In this document: positions 1 through 11,500 of the stretch, in pieces | How the letters are laid out: every line of letters begins with the position of its first letter | Numbering within the stretch: position 1 is the first letter of the stretch | Source: Agaricus subrufescens | Taxonomy: Eukaryota; Basidiomycota; Agaricomycetes; Agaricales; Agaricaceae | Length of the DNA stretch: 64,000 bases | Assembly: GCA_029945375.1 (NCBI GenBank) | Contig: CM057061.1 | Coordinates: 1,488,001 to 1,552,000, forward strand | Direction: 5' to 3' | Position numbers and translations under genes: made by a program | Notes under the pieces: generated by a model | What the model saw: only the letters and a program-made list of their open reading frames with translations | Databases searched by the model: none | What the model was told of the DNA's origin: nothing

Positions 1-956
1 TGTATTGTCCCCGAATGGTGAGAAGTTGGCAAAGACTGGAGAAGGAACAACGCACAGCTGCTCCAGTGAGCCAAATTTTGCGGTTGCTCACTATAAGCGA
101 AATTTAAACTAATTCTGATCAAATGAAAGATCCGCTTACGTCTCCAAACCCTCATAGTAAGGAAGCTGAAGGGAGACATTATTCTAGAACTTCAAAATAC
201 CCAACGGAGGGATAAATACCTTTGCACCAATAACGCTGTTAAGCCCTGTGCGAGGAACTCAGTTCCTTCCCTCCGATAATATTGAGAATATGCTTACATT
301 GAAGAGGACTTCAACCTTTCCCAAGGCGAGTAAGTAGAGCTAAATTAAGAAGTGTAGAGATGTAGCATTACCAGCAAGCTCCTGTGATCCGCGTGAATAA
401 GATACAGAAAGTATCATCGATGAAAGACGTACCAGACGAGTTTGTCAAGCATTTCGGGTTGATTGTTGTACTTGATAACGTACATATACACTGAGAAATG
501 AGATTTGTCAGAGCGTAACTTTGCAACCGTAATGTCACGAACTTGAGTGGGTGATGAGAATTTGATGAACAGTCTCGAAAAACATGACAGAGCCAACCTG
601 TCCCATCGTTGGTGATTAGGATAATCGAACAAACAAGATAACTGACCAGAAGTTTGATGGACCAAGTATCTGTTTGATTTGTATAATAGTAGTATGCCTG
701 GATCACAGATACTGATCTTCTTTGAAAACCGAGGGCGACGCATGACAAAAGGCTCTTCACCTCCATAAAGCCTAGACAACAATAAAAATCGCCAGTCTAG
801 TGGTGAAATCTCTGAGAAAGAAGCTGACTTACAATGCCGCAATGACCACCCCGATCCATGCAACGCCCATGCTGCACAACCAGCAAATCAAAAAACGAGC
901 AAATAACCAGGATTAGAGAGACCATACGTGTTGTCCAAATCAAAAGCAGTCGACAT
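1..956 (-). CDS. DUF6534-like multi-pass membrane protein, 3' end cut by window
   Basis: Minus-strand gene starting at ATG 956-954 and running off the left edge. Splicing by eye gives a first exon reading MSTAFDLDNT, then after an intron MGVAWIGVVIAAL, then short exons containing QAYYYYTNQTDTWSIKLL, FFETVHQILITHS, YNNQPEMLDKLVW, VEVLFN, GLTALLVQ, FLTMRVWR and SNRKIWLTGA. This succession of hydrophobic segments, with the D/E-T-V-H-Q motif and the R-V-W-R motif, is the hallmark order of the basidiomycete DUF6534 family of seven-helix integral membrane proteins, which have no settled function. The exons are very small and several junctions are my inference; homology across eight short segments in the right order makes the family call fairly safe. 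The remaining C-terminal helices lie outside the window. Confidence 0.75.
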
Positions 957-2139
957 GGTTCCGTGAACCAGAGTGAGTAACGACAGGAGAGTGTTGGGAT
1001 AAAGAAGGGACTGAGGGCCCGAACGCGATTATATTAGAAAGTTACGCCGTCGGGTCTGGAGAAAACTTGCCAATAAGATCAAGCTTCGAGAACGGCGAGG
1101 AAATACATAAGGTATGGCTAATAGAAGAAACTTTTCGTTAGAAGATTTCGAGAAACCACGGCACTCCAATTGACATTTCGGTGATCCCGGGATTTCAGTC
1201 GCCCAGACCTCCGAAACCAGTGAACCAGACCCCCAGATTGCCAGTCCTGCCCCCCGCCCGGTGTCGCAACGACTGGCCCGACAAACGATGTTGTGTGCGG
1301 CACTCTTTTACCATCCTCTTGCGAGTAGTTCCTATGTGCCGCGGAAGAACACTTGGCCTTTCGAAGGTCCATGTCATCTTTGCTTCTTTTGTACTTTGGC
1401 ACATGGCGGATCATGATCCTAATTCCCCGCCAAGGTTCAGCGAAGACGGCGATCCAAACGCTCTACCTTTGCGTTTCCGTCCTTGGAGATGCGTGAAATT
1501 TTGTGGACGAGCAGAGCACTGGTAGCTGTTGGGTGTCCATAGAGTGCTCTTGTGAGCAAGTGTTGACTCAGGGGCTTTCGCGGTTGACAGGTGTGACGAG
1601 TGACCCGTTGTGTGACGTTTGTTCTTTTTTGGCCCTTCCGTAGCCCCTTTGTCTCCAACCCGACGTCTCTTCAGCACCCGTCATCCAGAAATCCATATAT
1701 CCGAGGTGCTCGCTCTCGCCGTTCTCGAGCGCACATTCATTGATTCTGGACTATACTATCTTATGCTACTATCCCAAGAATATTTCTTCCTAGGACGATC
1801 CCTTGTCCATTATGCTACTGTTCTAAACTTTGAATGGGGATCGCAAGAGGTAAAAATAGTGTAAAAGAACGATCCAGTAGAGGGATAATACCCGGACTTT
1901 GGCTTTCTAGTCTTACTTTTGACCTTGACTAGCGTTCGGTAAGGAATTATTAAGAGAAAAAACTTCTTTTTCGAAATCGGAAGGCGATGTTAGCTTTGTT
2001 GCGATGAAGTCCCCTCCTGTCATTCCGATAAAAAAAAGGAGGGATACCAAATCACAAATTACGGCCTGCTCTAACGAAGACACTCAAAGACAGCTATTGG
2101 ATGGAATAGCTTATATTGAGGTTCTTTTTTTTCGCTTAT
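957..2139. other. intergenic, no supported gene
   Basis: The part next to 957 should hold the promoter of the minus-strand DUF6534 gene. Open frames between 1118 and 1680 occur on both strands, overlap each other and show no recognisable domain or splice-supported extension, so I do not call a gene here. Confidence 0.5.
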
Positions 2140-2700
2140 TCTTCTATATACGGAGGTGCTTTTGAACCTGACAACTAGAGTGCGTGGCACTAGCTAACTC
2201 TGTTCTAATGAGCTTATGAATCCTCGTTATAGGAGTCGTCATATTCCTTCGGCGAGGTACACCAGTCGGAATCCATCTCAATAGGAGAAGGCAGCTGTAT
2301 AGGATTTATTGGCGTATCTCAGTATCGATATAAGGATTCTGAGAACAAAGCGCTTCAATTTTGTCTTGTTCTGGTTTATATTCTCGAGATAAGTCGGAAT
2401 TCATGGCTCCATTACCCGATTCTGAGATACTCTTTCCACAGTTTGTTCGCTCTTGAAGTATTCTTAGACTTGTCGACGGGTAGAGGTCAGCCACCCGAAC
2501 AGAACAAAACTTTTGATGTGCTCAACTCCTCACTTATGAAAGCGATATATTGTGTCGGAAGCGCATGCACCGGAATCGGGCGGTTGTGGGGGGAGCAACT
2601 AATGCAGATGTTATTGTATCCACGATTTAGATAATTCTATGCCCAGGACTGTGCGTTTCGAATAATGCAATGCATGAAACGAGTCCCGGATGCCTGCCTC
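2140..2700 (+). pseudogene. decayed copy A of the tandem membrane-protein gene
   Basis: Fragment of the gene found intact at 4421-5519 and 6775-7867. Positions 2291-2388 match exon 2 and keep its exact 98-nt length, but contain an in-frame TAG at 2300-2302, and the following donor reads ATAAGT instead of GTAAGT. Positions 2442-2485 match exon 3 (44 nt, exact length). The start of exon 4 is present to about 2565 (AIYCVGSAC), then the sequence jumps straight to material matching the 3' untranslated region of the intact copies (GGGGGAGCAACTAAT near 2590). Most of exon 4 and all of exon 5 are therefore deleted. Exon 1 is also absent. Confidence 0.8.
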
Positions 2701-3099
2701 CGGGACACAACAAATAGTGATACCCTGTTGTTGTGACTCGGTATCATGATTCTTGATGCGCCCAGATGCGCCCACCATATTCAGTAAGGGTAGGCAACAT
2801 TCTTGTTCAAGGCCGGATAGGTTCATCAATAGGATTGGAGCCAGGAACCCGGTGAGGTGATACCCAAGGCGCGCCCCTGTCCTCTTATTTTGTCCCTGGC
2901 TGATTCCGACGAGACAATGTATGTCATACAAAACATGAATTTTTGAGGCGGATCCCCGCACTCTATGCAAGTTGCACAACGTCAGTCGAAATTATGCAGG
3001 TGAAGGGAAGACATGCACAGATACAATAGATTCAACGTAAGAGGGAGGACACTAAATGAAAAGATGACCCTGAAGGTATAGGACAACCCGAGCCGTGGC

Positions 3100-3440
3100 A
3101 CATGCACGAACAGAAGAGGCATAGTGGCAATTGCAGAACCGGTATCATCGTTACCACCCATCACACCGAAAGAAATATGAGCACACCTATCACAGTCTGT
3201 TACCAATTTGCCGTTTTGCTGATGCACTGGTACCCATCGTACCATGTGTCGGGTTCCGTCCGAAGAATCTATTCCTTAATTAAATAGCGGCACCTACCTC
3301 AACGATGTCACTCTAACCGAAGGCGCAGCAAATGAATTCAACAATGAGATTAGCTTCATGTTGATGTCATCTCAGAGTGGTTAACATCATCACATGGCCA
3401 TGATTCATCCCAATACGAGAATGTCGGCCAATAAGACCTA
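3100..3440 (+). pseudogene. decayed copy D: 5' leader and exon 1 of the tandem membrane-protein gene
   Basis: About 3180-3240 matches the leader just upstream of exon 1 of the intact copies. About 3293-3360 matches exon 1 (TYLNDVTLTEGAANEFNN compared with TYLNHVPPSEGAAIDFSN in copy B). Intron 1 and the first bases of exon 2 follow to about 3425, where similarity stops. No usable start codon or downstream exons remain. Upstream-region repeats shared by all units also occur near 2150, 3550-3780 and 5930-6130, showing that the duplicated unit includes flanking DNA. Confidence 0.7.
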
Positions 3441-4420
3441 CTGGCAAACCCAGCGTAGCAGTATTCGTCAAGCTGGATACCTTTCTCACTAGTATTTATC
3501 CAATGAATATGACAGCCGAATAAGAGGAGTATTTCGTACTCAATTTTTTGCGCCTTTCCTTCTACTTTACGGAGGCGCTTTTCAACTGGACATCTGCAGT
3601 GTGTGAAATTCGGATGTTTTGGCAACTTCAGTGCCTAACGCCACCTACTTCGTTTTAACCGGATCTTACTGACCTCCGTTACCCAGAGCTATCGGATTGT
3701 ACAACGTCACTTGATGTAAGGTGTATATGTAGGTGAACTTAGAAGACGGCAAAGACCCTTGAAGGACTCCTGTCACCTGTCGTTGAGGACAGCTGAATTC
3801 TCGGCTTTTCCCGACACCGCCCCCGTAATCCCTCCATTGGTTGTCAAAGTTCTTGGGAAAGATTATGCTACATCAAGCGTACTAGAGAAGATTATCCGAA
3901 TTGTTTTCACACTCCCGTCTGTTGTAAAGAGGGTAATGGATCTTGAACCTTGCAAGTGCGTTTTAATACGGCGCAGAAAATAGGTGTCAACTAATTAAAG
4001 CCATCTGATTTCGATGTCATCTAAATTGTCATGATCAGCTGCATGGACATGTCAAGGTTGTCACACCCTGCCTTGATAAACTAAAATTAAGGCAGGATGA
4101 CCTGAAAATGTTGGGTTAATAAAAAAAAAAGTAAACGTTGCTACTGCATAAATGTATGAACTGAACAACTTTTGCACGCTGAAGGTGCTATAAAGCCGGG
4201 GATTTGTGAGAAGCTCAGCTTGTCACTGTGTGCTCGGAATGATAAATTAGTCGACAGATCTACCTGATTTATCCGTCGTGTGAGGCCTTACTCTACGTTG
4301 AGCCGGTCTACTGACGATCATGATCATCCACCACAAAGAAAACCAGATAAAGACATGAGCAACCCCGCTTCATTCCCTTGCCTGATTGCTGTCTTGTTGA
4401 TGCCTGTTCACCGTAGTGAT

Positions 4421-5519
4421 ATGCCCGTTTCTTCAGATGAATCCACCCCCTTTTTAAACCCCGACACTTACCTCAACCATGTTCCCCCAAGCGAAGGTGC
4501 AGCAATTGATTTCAGTAACGATATTTTTCTGTTTATTCTCGGAGTGAGTAGCCACACATCACAAAATGACTGTAACACATTTCAACATGAGAAGGCAGCT
4601 TTATGGGACGTTCTGGCGTACCTCAGGGTCGATATGAGGATAGTAAGAACTAGTCGATTTAGTTTTGTTTTGTTCTGCTTCATATTCTCAAGGTAAGTCC
4701 GATCTCATCATTGATTAATGCATCATTCGATTGACAAATATGCTTTGGCCAGGTTATTCGCCCTTGGCGTATTATTAGGTCTGTCATCCGGTCGAGGTCA
4801 GTTAATCAACACCAAATAAGATTTATTGTTCGCTTATTCCTTCATTTCTTGTTCGAAAAGCGGTCTACGTTGTGTCAGGATGCTTGATAATTCTGTCCAT
4901 GATCACTTCATCCTTCCTTTTCCTTCAGCGAGTACTCGCCGTCTACCACGAGAGCAGTAAATGGGTTAAATGGGCTTTTACCATATTTTGGATGATTAGC
5001 TCCTTGACCGACATCACCATTGCCATTGGAGGACATCGAAGTAATATTCCTGGGACACAAATAGCCAGAGATTCTGGACTAGAACCCTGGGTTGCAACAA
5101 GTGCCTTGTGTGCTGTCGCGTTTGATACCATCATCATCTTGGCCATCACACACAAGATCTGGTCAACGCATAGACGAGTGTTGGAAAATCAAGATCTACC
5201 ATGGTATCAAATCGTATCCGGGAGGTCACTCCCACTATTATCACGATCTATTTTCAGGGGAGGTGTGCAGTATTATTTGTGAGTTTTTCAATTTGTTGAG
5301 GCATATTGGCACATAATTCGATATCTTGGTTATCATAGGATAGTCGAAACCGTGCTTATAGTGTTAGGCATCACGTTTTTAATGCCGTCTGTCCCACAAG
5401 CATATAAAGTCACTTTGCCAGCTATCCTAATCTTTCTCATGTCTTCAATGGCGTCACGTGTATATAGGAACATAAAGCTATTCGACTCTGATATGATTTT
5501 TTCGCATTCGGATGTATGA
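4421..5519 (+). CDS. seven-helix membrane protein, tandem copy B
   Basis: Five exons by eye: 4421-4543, 4595-4692, 4753-4796, 4861-5278 and 5339-5519, total 864 nt, 287 residues. All introns are GT-AG and phases agree. The protein starts MPVSSDESTPFLNPDTYL. Exon 2 carries ALWDVLAYLRVDMRIVRTSR leading into a helix, as in a large basidiomycete family of integral membrane proteins (related to DUF6533/DUF6534-type proteins) where W-D-x-L and a S-R-[YIL] helix end are conserved. Exon 4 supplies the core helices, including FLFLQRVLAVYHES and IAIGGHRSNIPGT. The start was chosen because its N-terminus aligns with copy C; an in-frame upstream ATG at 4280 is not conserved there. Function is unknown, possibly sensing or transport (inference). 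Confidence 0.75.
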
Positions 5520-6774
5520 GAGTCAAGTAATTGTGGAAGGGGGAGCAACTAATAGAGATATAGATGTATGCGTGTTCTATGTAGATGTTTGTCTGTAAAT
5601 CGCTTAAATTAGCACTGTGCTTATTGAATAATGGGACAGGAATCAGAATTAGGCCAACTGGCGAACGAAACAATGGTCATCTGCATATACAGATCATTGA
5701 TTTATGGCACACCTTGAGCACAAGAAAGCAATTTGCACACCAACAAACCTTACTCACCTAAGTGATTTCCCGTGCCCAGTGTATTAGCAGTCGTCGAAGT
5801 CGTAGCCGTTTCTGGACATTTTCTTCCACTGGTGCCACTCGAAGGCGGTGATTGAGTGGTGTAGCCTATACTAATCTTCTTATCCACCTGTTTTACACAC
5901 GCGCTTTTGGCGTGAGAATTCCAGTGTATGGCATTTCTGTAACGTCAATGCCTAACACCCCACCTACTTGTTTCAATGATCTTACAAGTCATCGTTATTT
6001 AGACTCATTTTATTGCTTCGGCGACAGAACGGCATCAGCCAAATACACTAAATGCACAGCGTCAGCTGATGTGGAGTATACATACAGTTGAATGAGAAGG
6101 CAACAAAGACTCTTGGAGGACTCCAGACACCCGTCGTCGAGGCGGCAGTGATAATTCGATTTTCTGATTTCTGATACCGCCCCCGCCGCAGCTTCTTTAT
6201 GATGCTTGGGGACGAATGTGTTACATCAAGTATTCTAAATCAAAACTTCCAGAATCAGTCCCGGTACTTCAGGGATGGTAACGAATCTGGACCTTGTAGA
6301 TAGGTGAGTTTTGGCATAGCGGACAAAATAGATGTCAACTAATTAAAGCCATCTACATCGTGATCGCGCCTGTCAATCGCTTTGATGTGTCACGTTTGTC
6401 ACGCCTAGGGAAAATTTGCCTTGATGTCGACTTATAAGAGCCGAATGCCTCGAGAATGTTTGATGGATGAAAGAGTACTAAGTTATAGTAATGGATCAAT
6501 ATATATGTTAGACAATCTCTTCCAGATGAAAGTGCTACAAAGGTAGGACCTTGTGAGAAGCTTAACCTGTCACGGTGTGCTCAAAATGACAAATTAGTCG
6601 ACAAATTAGTTGACATATCAACCTGATATATCCACCGTGTGAGGCTCCAACTATTTTGCATCGGTTTGCTGATGATCATCATCATCCAGCGCAAAGAAAA
6701 CCAGATGAAGACACGAGCCCAACTATTTCATTCCCTCACCTTGCCATTTTGCCAATCCCGCTCACCCCAGTGTC

Positions 6775-7867
6775 ATGCTCGTTCCTTCCAATGAATCTGC
6801 TCCCTTCCTCAACCCAGACACTTACCTCAACCATCTTTCCCCAACTGACGGCGCAGCAGTCCAGTTCAAGAACCAAGTCAGTTTGTTCATCCTAGGAGTG
6901 AGTAACTACATCATCACATAGCCATAATCCATTTCAACATGAGAAGGCAGCCCTATGGGATGTAATGGTGTATTTTAGTGTTGATATAAGGATGATAAGA
7001 GCCAGTCGATTTAGTTTCGTCCTGTTCTGCTTTATATTCTCAAGGTACATCTATCCCATGGATGGTAAAGCTTCATCCGACTCACAGATATGCTTTCGAT
7101 AGGCTATTCGCCCTTGGCGTATTCTTCGGTCTATCGACTGGTAGAGGTCCGTTAATCGACACCAAACAAATTTTCTTATGTGCTTATTCTCTCGTTTCTT
7201 GTTTAAAAGCGATCTACATAGTATCAGGATGCTTCTTGATCCTCTCTCTGATAACCTCCTCCTACCTTTTCCTTCAGCGAGTACTCGCTGTTTACTACCA
7301 GAGCAGTAAATGGGTGAAATGGGCTTTCTCCATATTCTGGGTTATTGTCTGTGTATCCGACATCACTATCGCCATCGGAGGACATCCAAGTGACATACCC
7401 GGAACCCACCTAGCCAAAGATTCTGGAATGGCGCCTTGGGTTGCAACAAGTGCCTGGTGTGCACTCGTATATGACACCGTCATCATCATGGCAATCACAT
7501 ACAAGATCTGGTCCACTCATAAAACAGGGTTGGAAAATCAGAATTTACCCTGGTATCAGGTCGTGTCAGGAAGGACACTCCCTGTATTCTCACGAGCGGT
7601 TTTCAGGGGAGGTGTGCAGTATTACTTGTGAGCTTCTATCACGTTGCGATGTATTGGTACATTACTCAAAGGCACTGTTATAGGATAGTGGTAACTGCAC
7701 TTATGGTGTTGGGTATCACGCTTTTAGTGAAGTCTATCCCACAAGCATACAAAGTTACCGTGCCGACTACTCTAATATTTCTTATGTCTTCCATGGCTTC
7801 GCGTGTCTATCGAAACGTAAAGTTATTCGACTCTGATGTTGTGTTTTCGGAGCGTTCGAATGCATGA
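6775..7867 (+). CDS. seven-helix membrane protein, tandem copy C
   Basis: Five exons by eye: 6775-6897, 6947-7044, 7103-7146, 7210-7627 and 7684-7867, total 867 nt, 288 residues. The first four exons have exactly the same lengths as in copy B (123, 98, 44 and 418 nt) and the same phases, which strongly supports both models. The protein opens MLVPSNESAPFLNPDTYL and has the same helix series, with GCFLILSLITSSYLFLQRVL and IAIGGHPSDIPGTHLAKDSG. Copies B and C also share about 700 bp of upstream DNA, so the two probably share regulation. No targeting or catalytic motif is evident; the role is unknown. Confidence 0.78.
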
Positions 7868-8555
7868 GAGTCAAGTCATGGTGGGCAGAATAACTAGTGA
7901 ATATGTAATTGTATCCGCGGTCAATGTAAATATCTGCCCGTGGTTCGATAAATTTTAGAGCTGTACATTTCATTTCGAATGGTGTGTTACGCTATACGAC
8001 TAGATTCAGATATCACCAAAGCAGTGCATGAAACCATTGCCTCCGATATATCCTTCATTTGTCTTCACCGTAATCGTCAAGCCAAGAATATTTATGGCAA
8101 CTGTCTTCCAAATAGAAATATAAAGATAGATTCTTAGAACGCTAAAGTCAGAAATGCTATAAACATCCTCTCTCATCGGAGTGACGGATATATACATGAA
8201 GGTATCAAGTGAATGATACTGTTTCCCTGGGGCCGGTGCGTATCACGAAGAGGGCCGGTGTGACACAGGGATAGGCTTTGTCATGCCAACCCAGGCCTTT
8301 GAATTTTCGCGTATGAGGGGCAACCGAGTGAACACCACACCTATAAGTTATGTACAACATATGTATGCTTCTAGAAGAAAAAAAATTGCTATTTGACTAT
8401 ACATAATAGAAAAGAATTCCTAATTAAAAGCAATCAAGGAATTCGTAAGGGAGAAAAAAATGAGATAAATACGAAAAAGAAAAAATAGAACGAAAGAAAA
8501 CGAACAAGAAAACAGACAAACCAAACAATCCCGAGCATTCCAAAAGTCCTGTTCC
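7868..8555. other. intergenic between copy C and VPS10
   Basis: Convergent 3' regions. Around 8025-8055 there is similarity to the segment after copy A (near 2665), confirming that the duplicated unit extends into 3' DNA. From about 8375 to 8530 the plus strand is A-rich and would be the 3' untranslated region of the minus-strand VPS10 gene. No gene seen. Confidence 0.5.
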
Positions 8556-11500
8556 TCATTCCTCGTCTTCAAACCGCAAGATCTGCGCATCTTCATCTAT
8601 AGGCACGTTTCTATACCCTCTTCTCGATCTCAAGCCACTCCTATCCGCGCGTGACGATACCCATTCAACCACAATACTTGCAACCCCAACGAGGAACCAC
8701 GGCACTGACGCGATAGTATCCAGCGCCTTTTGGAATTGGCCTTCCGAAGATGGTCTTGATATATCTCCAGGAAGCCGGATATTCCTAATACAGGAGGTAT
8801 AAGTTAGTTCTAGAAAAAGAGAAACCATTGAAAAACATACCCTCTGGCATGGCCACCGCGACGATAGTAATAGTAACCCACTAACGCAGTGAATGCGAAC
8901 GGGAGTAGAAGAACGAAAAACCAGAATAGAGGCCCTTTAGACTTCAGTCCCGGGCATGTATGTTTTGTACCCCTATCAGGTCGATAATCCCCCTCACAAC
9001 TCGAATACGGGATAATCCTATACGCTGTTCTCTCATGCCAAGAATCTGATCCACTCTCACATTCCGCCAAATCATCAGGTAGGGGCTGCGTTCCAGGAAC
9101 GAGCACACAGTCCCCTTCGGCATTACGCAAATGGTTGAATTCACTATCGAGGCAGGTAAACACATTGCAAAAGTAGGTTCGGAAAGAAACTCACCATTCG
9201 AAATCTACTTTGGTGCAAGGACAGTTCTGTATCGTCTTCTCCGGCACTTTCTCTTTGTTTCCAACTACACAGTTAGCAGTTCGAGCTCGACGATGATAAA
9301 GCGTCTTGAAAGCCTCAGTAACCAACTCCTAGCAAAAATGAGCTAATCTCACCTGACGCCCGAATAAGCAAATCTCTTCTCTCTCAAGACTAGGACTCCA
9401 CAGTTCAAAGTCATCTTCATTCGGGCTATCAGGATTGTAGACACCTGTCATATCCACAGTTAGATGGTTAACTTAATACCCAAAGAAAAGAAAGACGTAC
9501 ATTGCTTTCGAGTCAGCGCCGAGAAATCAATATGTACCGCAACCGATCCAGTCGATCTCAACCTACTCCCAAACAAAATAAATCTCCTACTCGTATCCTC
9601 GGGAACAGTCACAATCGAATTGATCCTCAGCTTCTCATCCGAAAATTTATACTCTCTCCAATTCAATCCTTCATCCGTACTGAAAAGCACCCGATCCGTA
9701 GGTTCTTCATCATTCACTACAACCAAAATTGATCCTGAATCTCCGAATTCCCACATATGTGCCTCCTTATGAATTTCTTCCCAGGTAAATCCTGCATCTC
9801 GGCTTAGGAAGGTACTACCTTCGGCGTAGGGTTTGAGTGTTTCGCCAACATTTCCGACTGCTATCAAGAGGCCGACTATGCCGGGACTGCTGTATGTCGC
9901 TCGTGGATCTCTTCGTTCGGTGTATCCGTGAATATGAAGTGCACATTTCTAACGACGATCAGTAACAGCAACTTCGGTGATTAATGAACGAGACTCACCG
10001 TACTGTCACAAGCATACTTGTTACCTAGCGAATCTTTCGCAGGGGGAGTCAACGGCTTCCAAGTTGCACCTACGAATACAATCAATGCACCACTCTAATG
10101 AACGCCTACCAAGAAGAGGAACTTACCATCATTATGAGTGATCCTAGACTGCAAAGTCTTCCTTCCAGAGACCGTAGCCAAACCAGGATCGGCAACAACA
10201 TTAACGAGAGCAACCCCATCCAAACCAATAAGCTTTTCGAAATCCACATAACCAGCCTCGTTCCGGTTGACATATTCCGCCGATAAACCGAAATAAGTAC
10301 CGTTCGAGTTGGATTTTAGAATATTTCCCCAATAAGGAGCTGTGGGTGGTTCGGACATCGTCATGTGAAGGAAGATTGCATGTGTGCTTGACTCTAAGAC
10401 CGTGTACGCCTTGATAAGAGAGACAGTTAGACAAGTAAATTAGAAGATTTAGGGAGTTACACATACATGTCCACTAGGATGCATATTTGGCGGGAATTGA
10501 CCACTCGCAAAATGATTACCATCAAGCGAAACTTGCAACTCCAGAGTACGTCTCTCCGGATGTAACTTGAAAAAAAGTCAGTTCATATGCCAGTCGGCAT
10601 TGAAACAAGACGACATACCTCAGCAACAACCAAAAACTCAGAAAACTTCGCAAATCCAACCACGCTAGTGAACAAAACCTTCTTCCTCCCATAATATTCC
10701 GCCCCCGCAACTAGCTGCAAATAACTCCCAGGCCTATCCATATTCACTTGACTGCCTTGCTTATCTTTATACGATTCACAAATAATCTCCGTAGGATCCG
10801 CGTCCAAAAGCGTATCCGCAGCCCATGCGCAATCTTTCACATACTCATCAATATTGTACCAATTCCTCCCATTGTCCAGCGAATATTTCGCCTCAGCCCG
10901 ACACGTCTGACCACCAATATTCGTACAATCACGATTCCCAACCCAGATTATACTGTCAGATTTTGAGGGATGGAATCGAAGAACCTGAGCGCCGAATGTA
11001 TTTGGTGGAGTCGGCGCGCGACCTGTATGCCATGCTTGACCAGAATTAGTTGTGAATAGAAACTCTTCGGTTCCCGTGATGAGGTATGCGCGGTCATGTG
11101 CGTATTTGTGGTGATAGAATGCAAAGATCCGTTTATCCGCGAAGAGTTGATGCCATTCATAACCTTCACTACTTGATTGCCAAACCGTATTGTCATGAAG
11201 ACGAACAAGAATAGCCTACCATAGTCAATCGTCAGCAGGTTTACCAAGCGTTACTTGATATTACTTACCGTTGACTGCTTAAAATAAGCATGCTGAACAA
11301 TTTGCGCATCGAAGTTTTGCTACAAAATTAGTGATTACTAAAGCGGGATATTTACATCGGTGAATTTCGCGTACAATCTGGTGTATGACTTCACCCTCGT
11401 GAGGTTCAGCTTCAAAAACACAGTTAACTGGGTCGATAGCCTGATTCAAATGGAGATGCAACATACCTTTAGAGCAATCTTTCTCTACTTTCTTATCCTT

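Noticed and set aside
1118..1677. overlapping frames on both strands
   Set aside because: No domain, no splice support and competing frames on both strands; composition alone explains them.
4280..4420. upstream in-frame ATG as start of membrane-protein copy B
   Set aside because: The corresponding upstream frame in copy C is not in phase with exon 1, whereas the ATGs at 4421 and 6775 align exactly.
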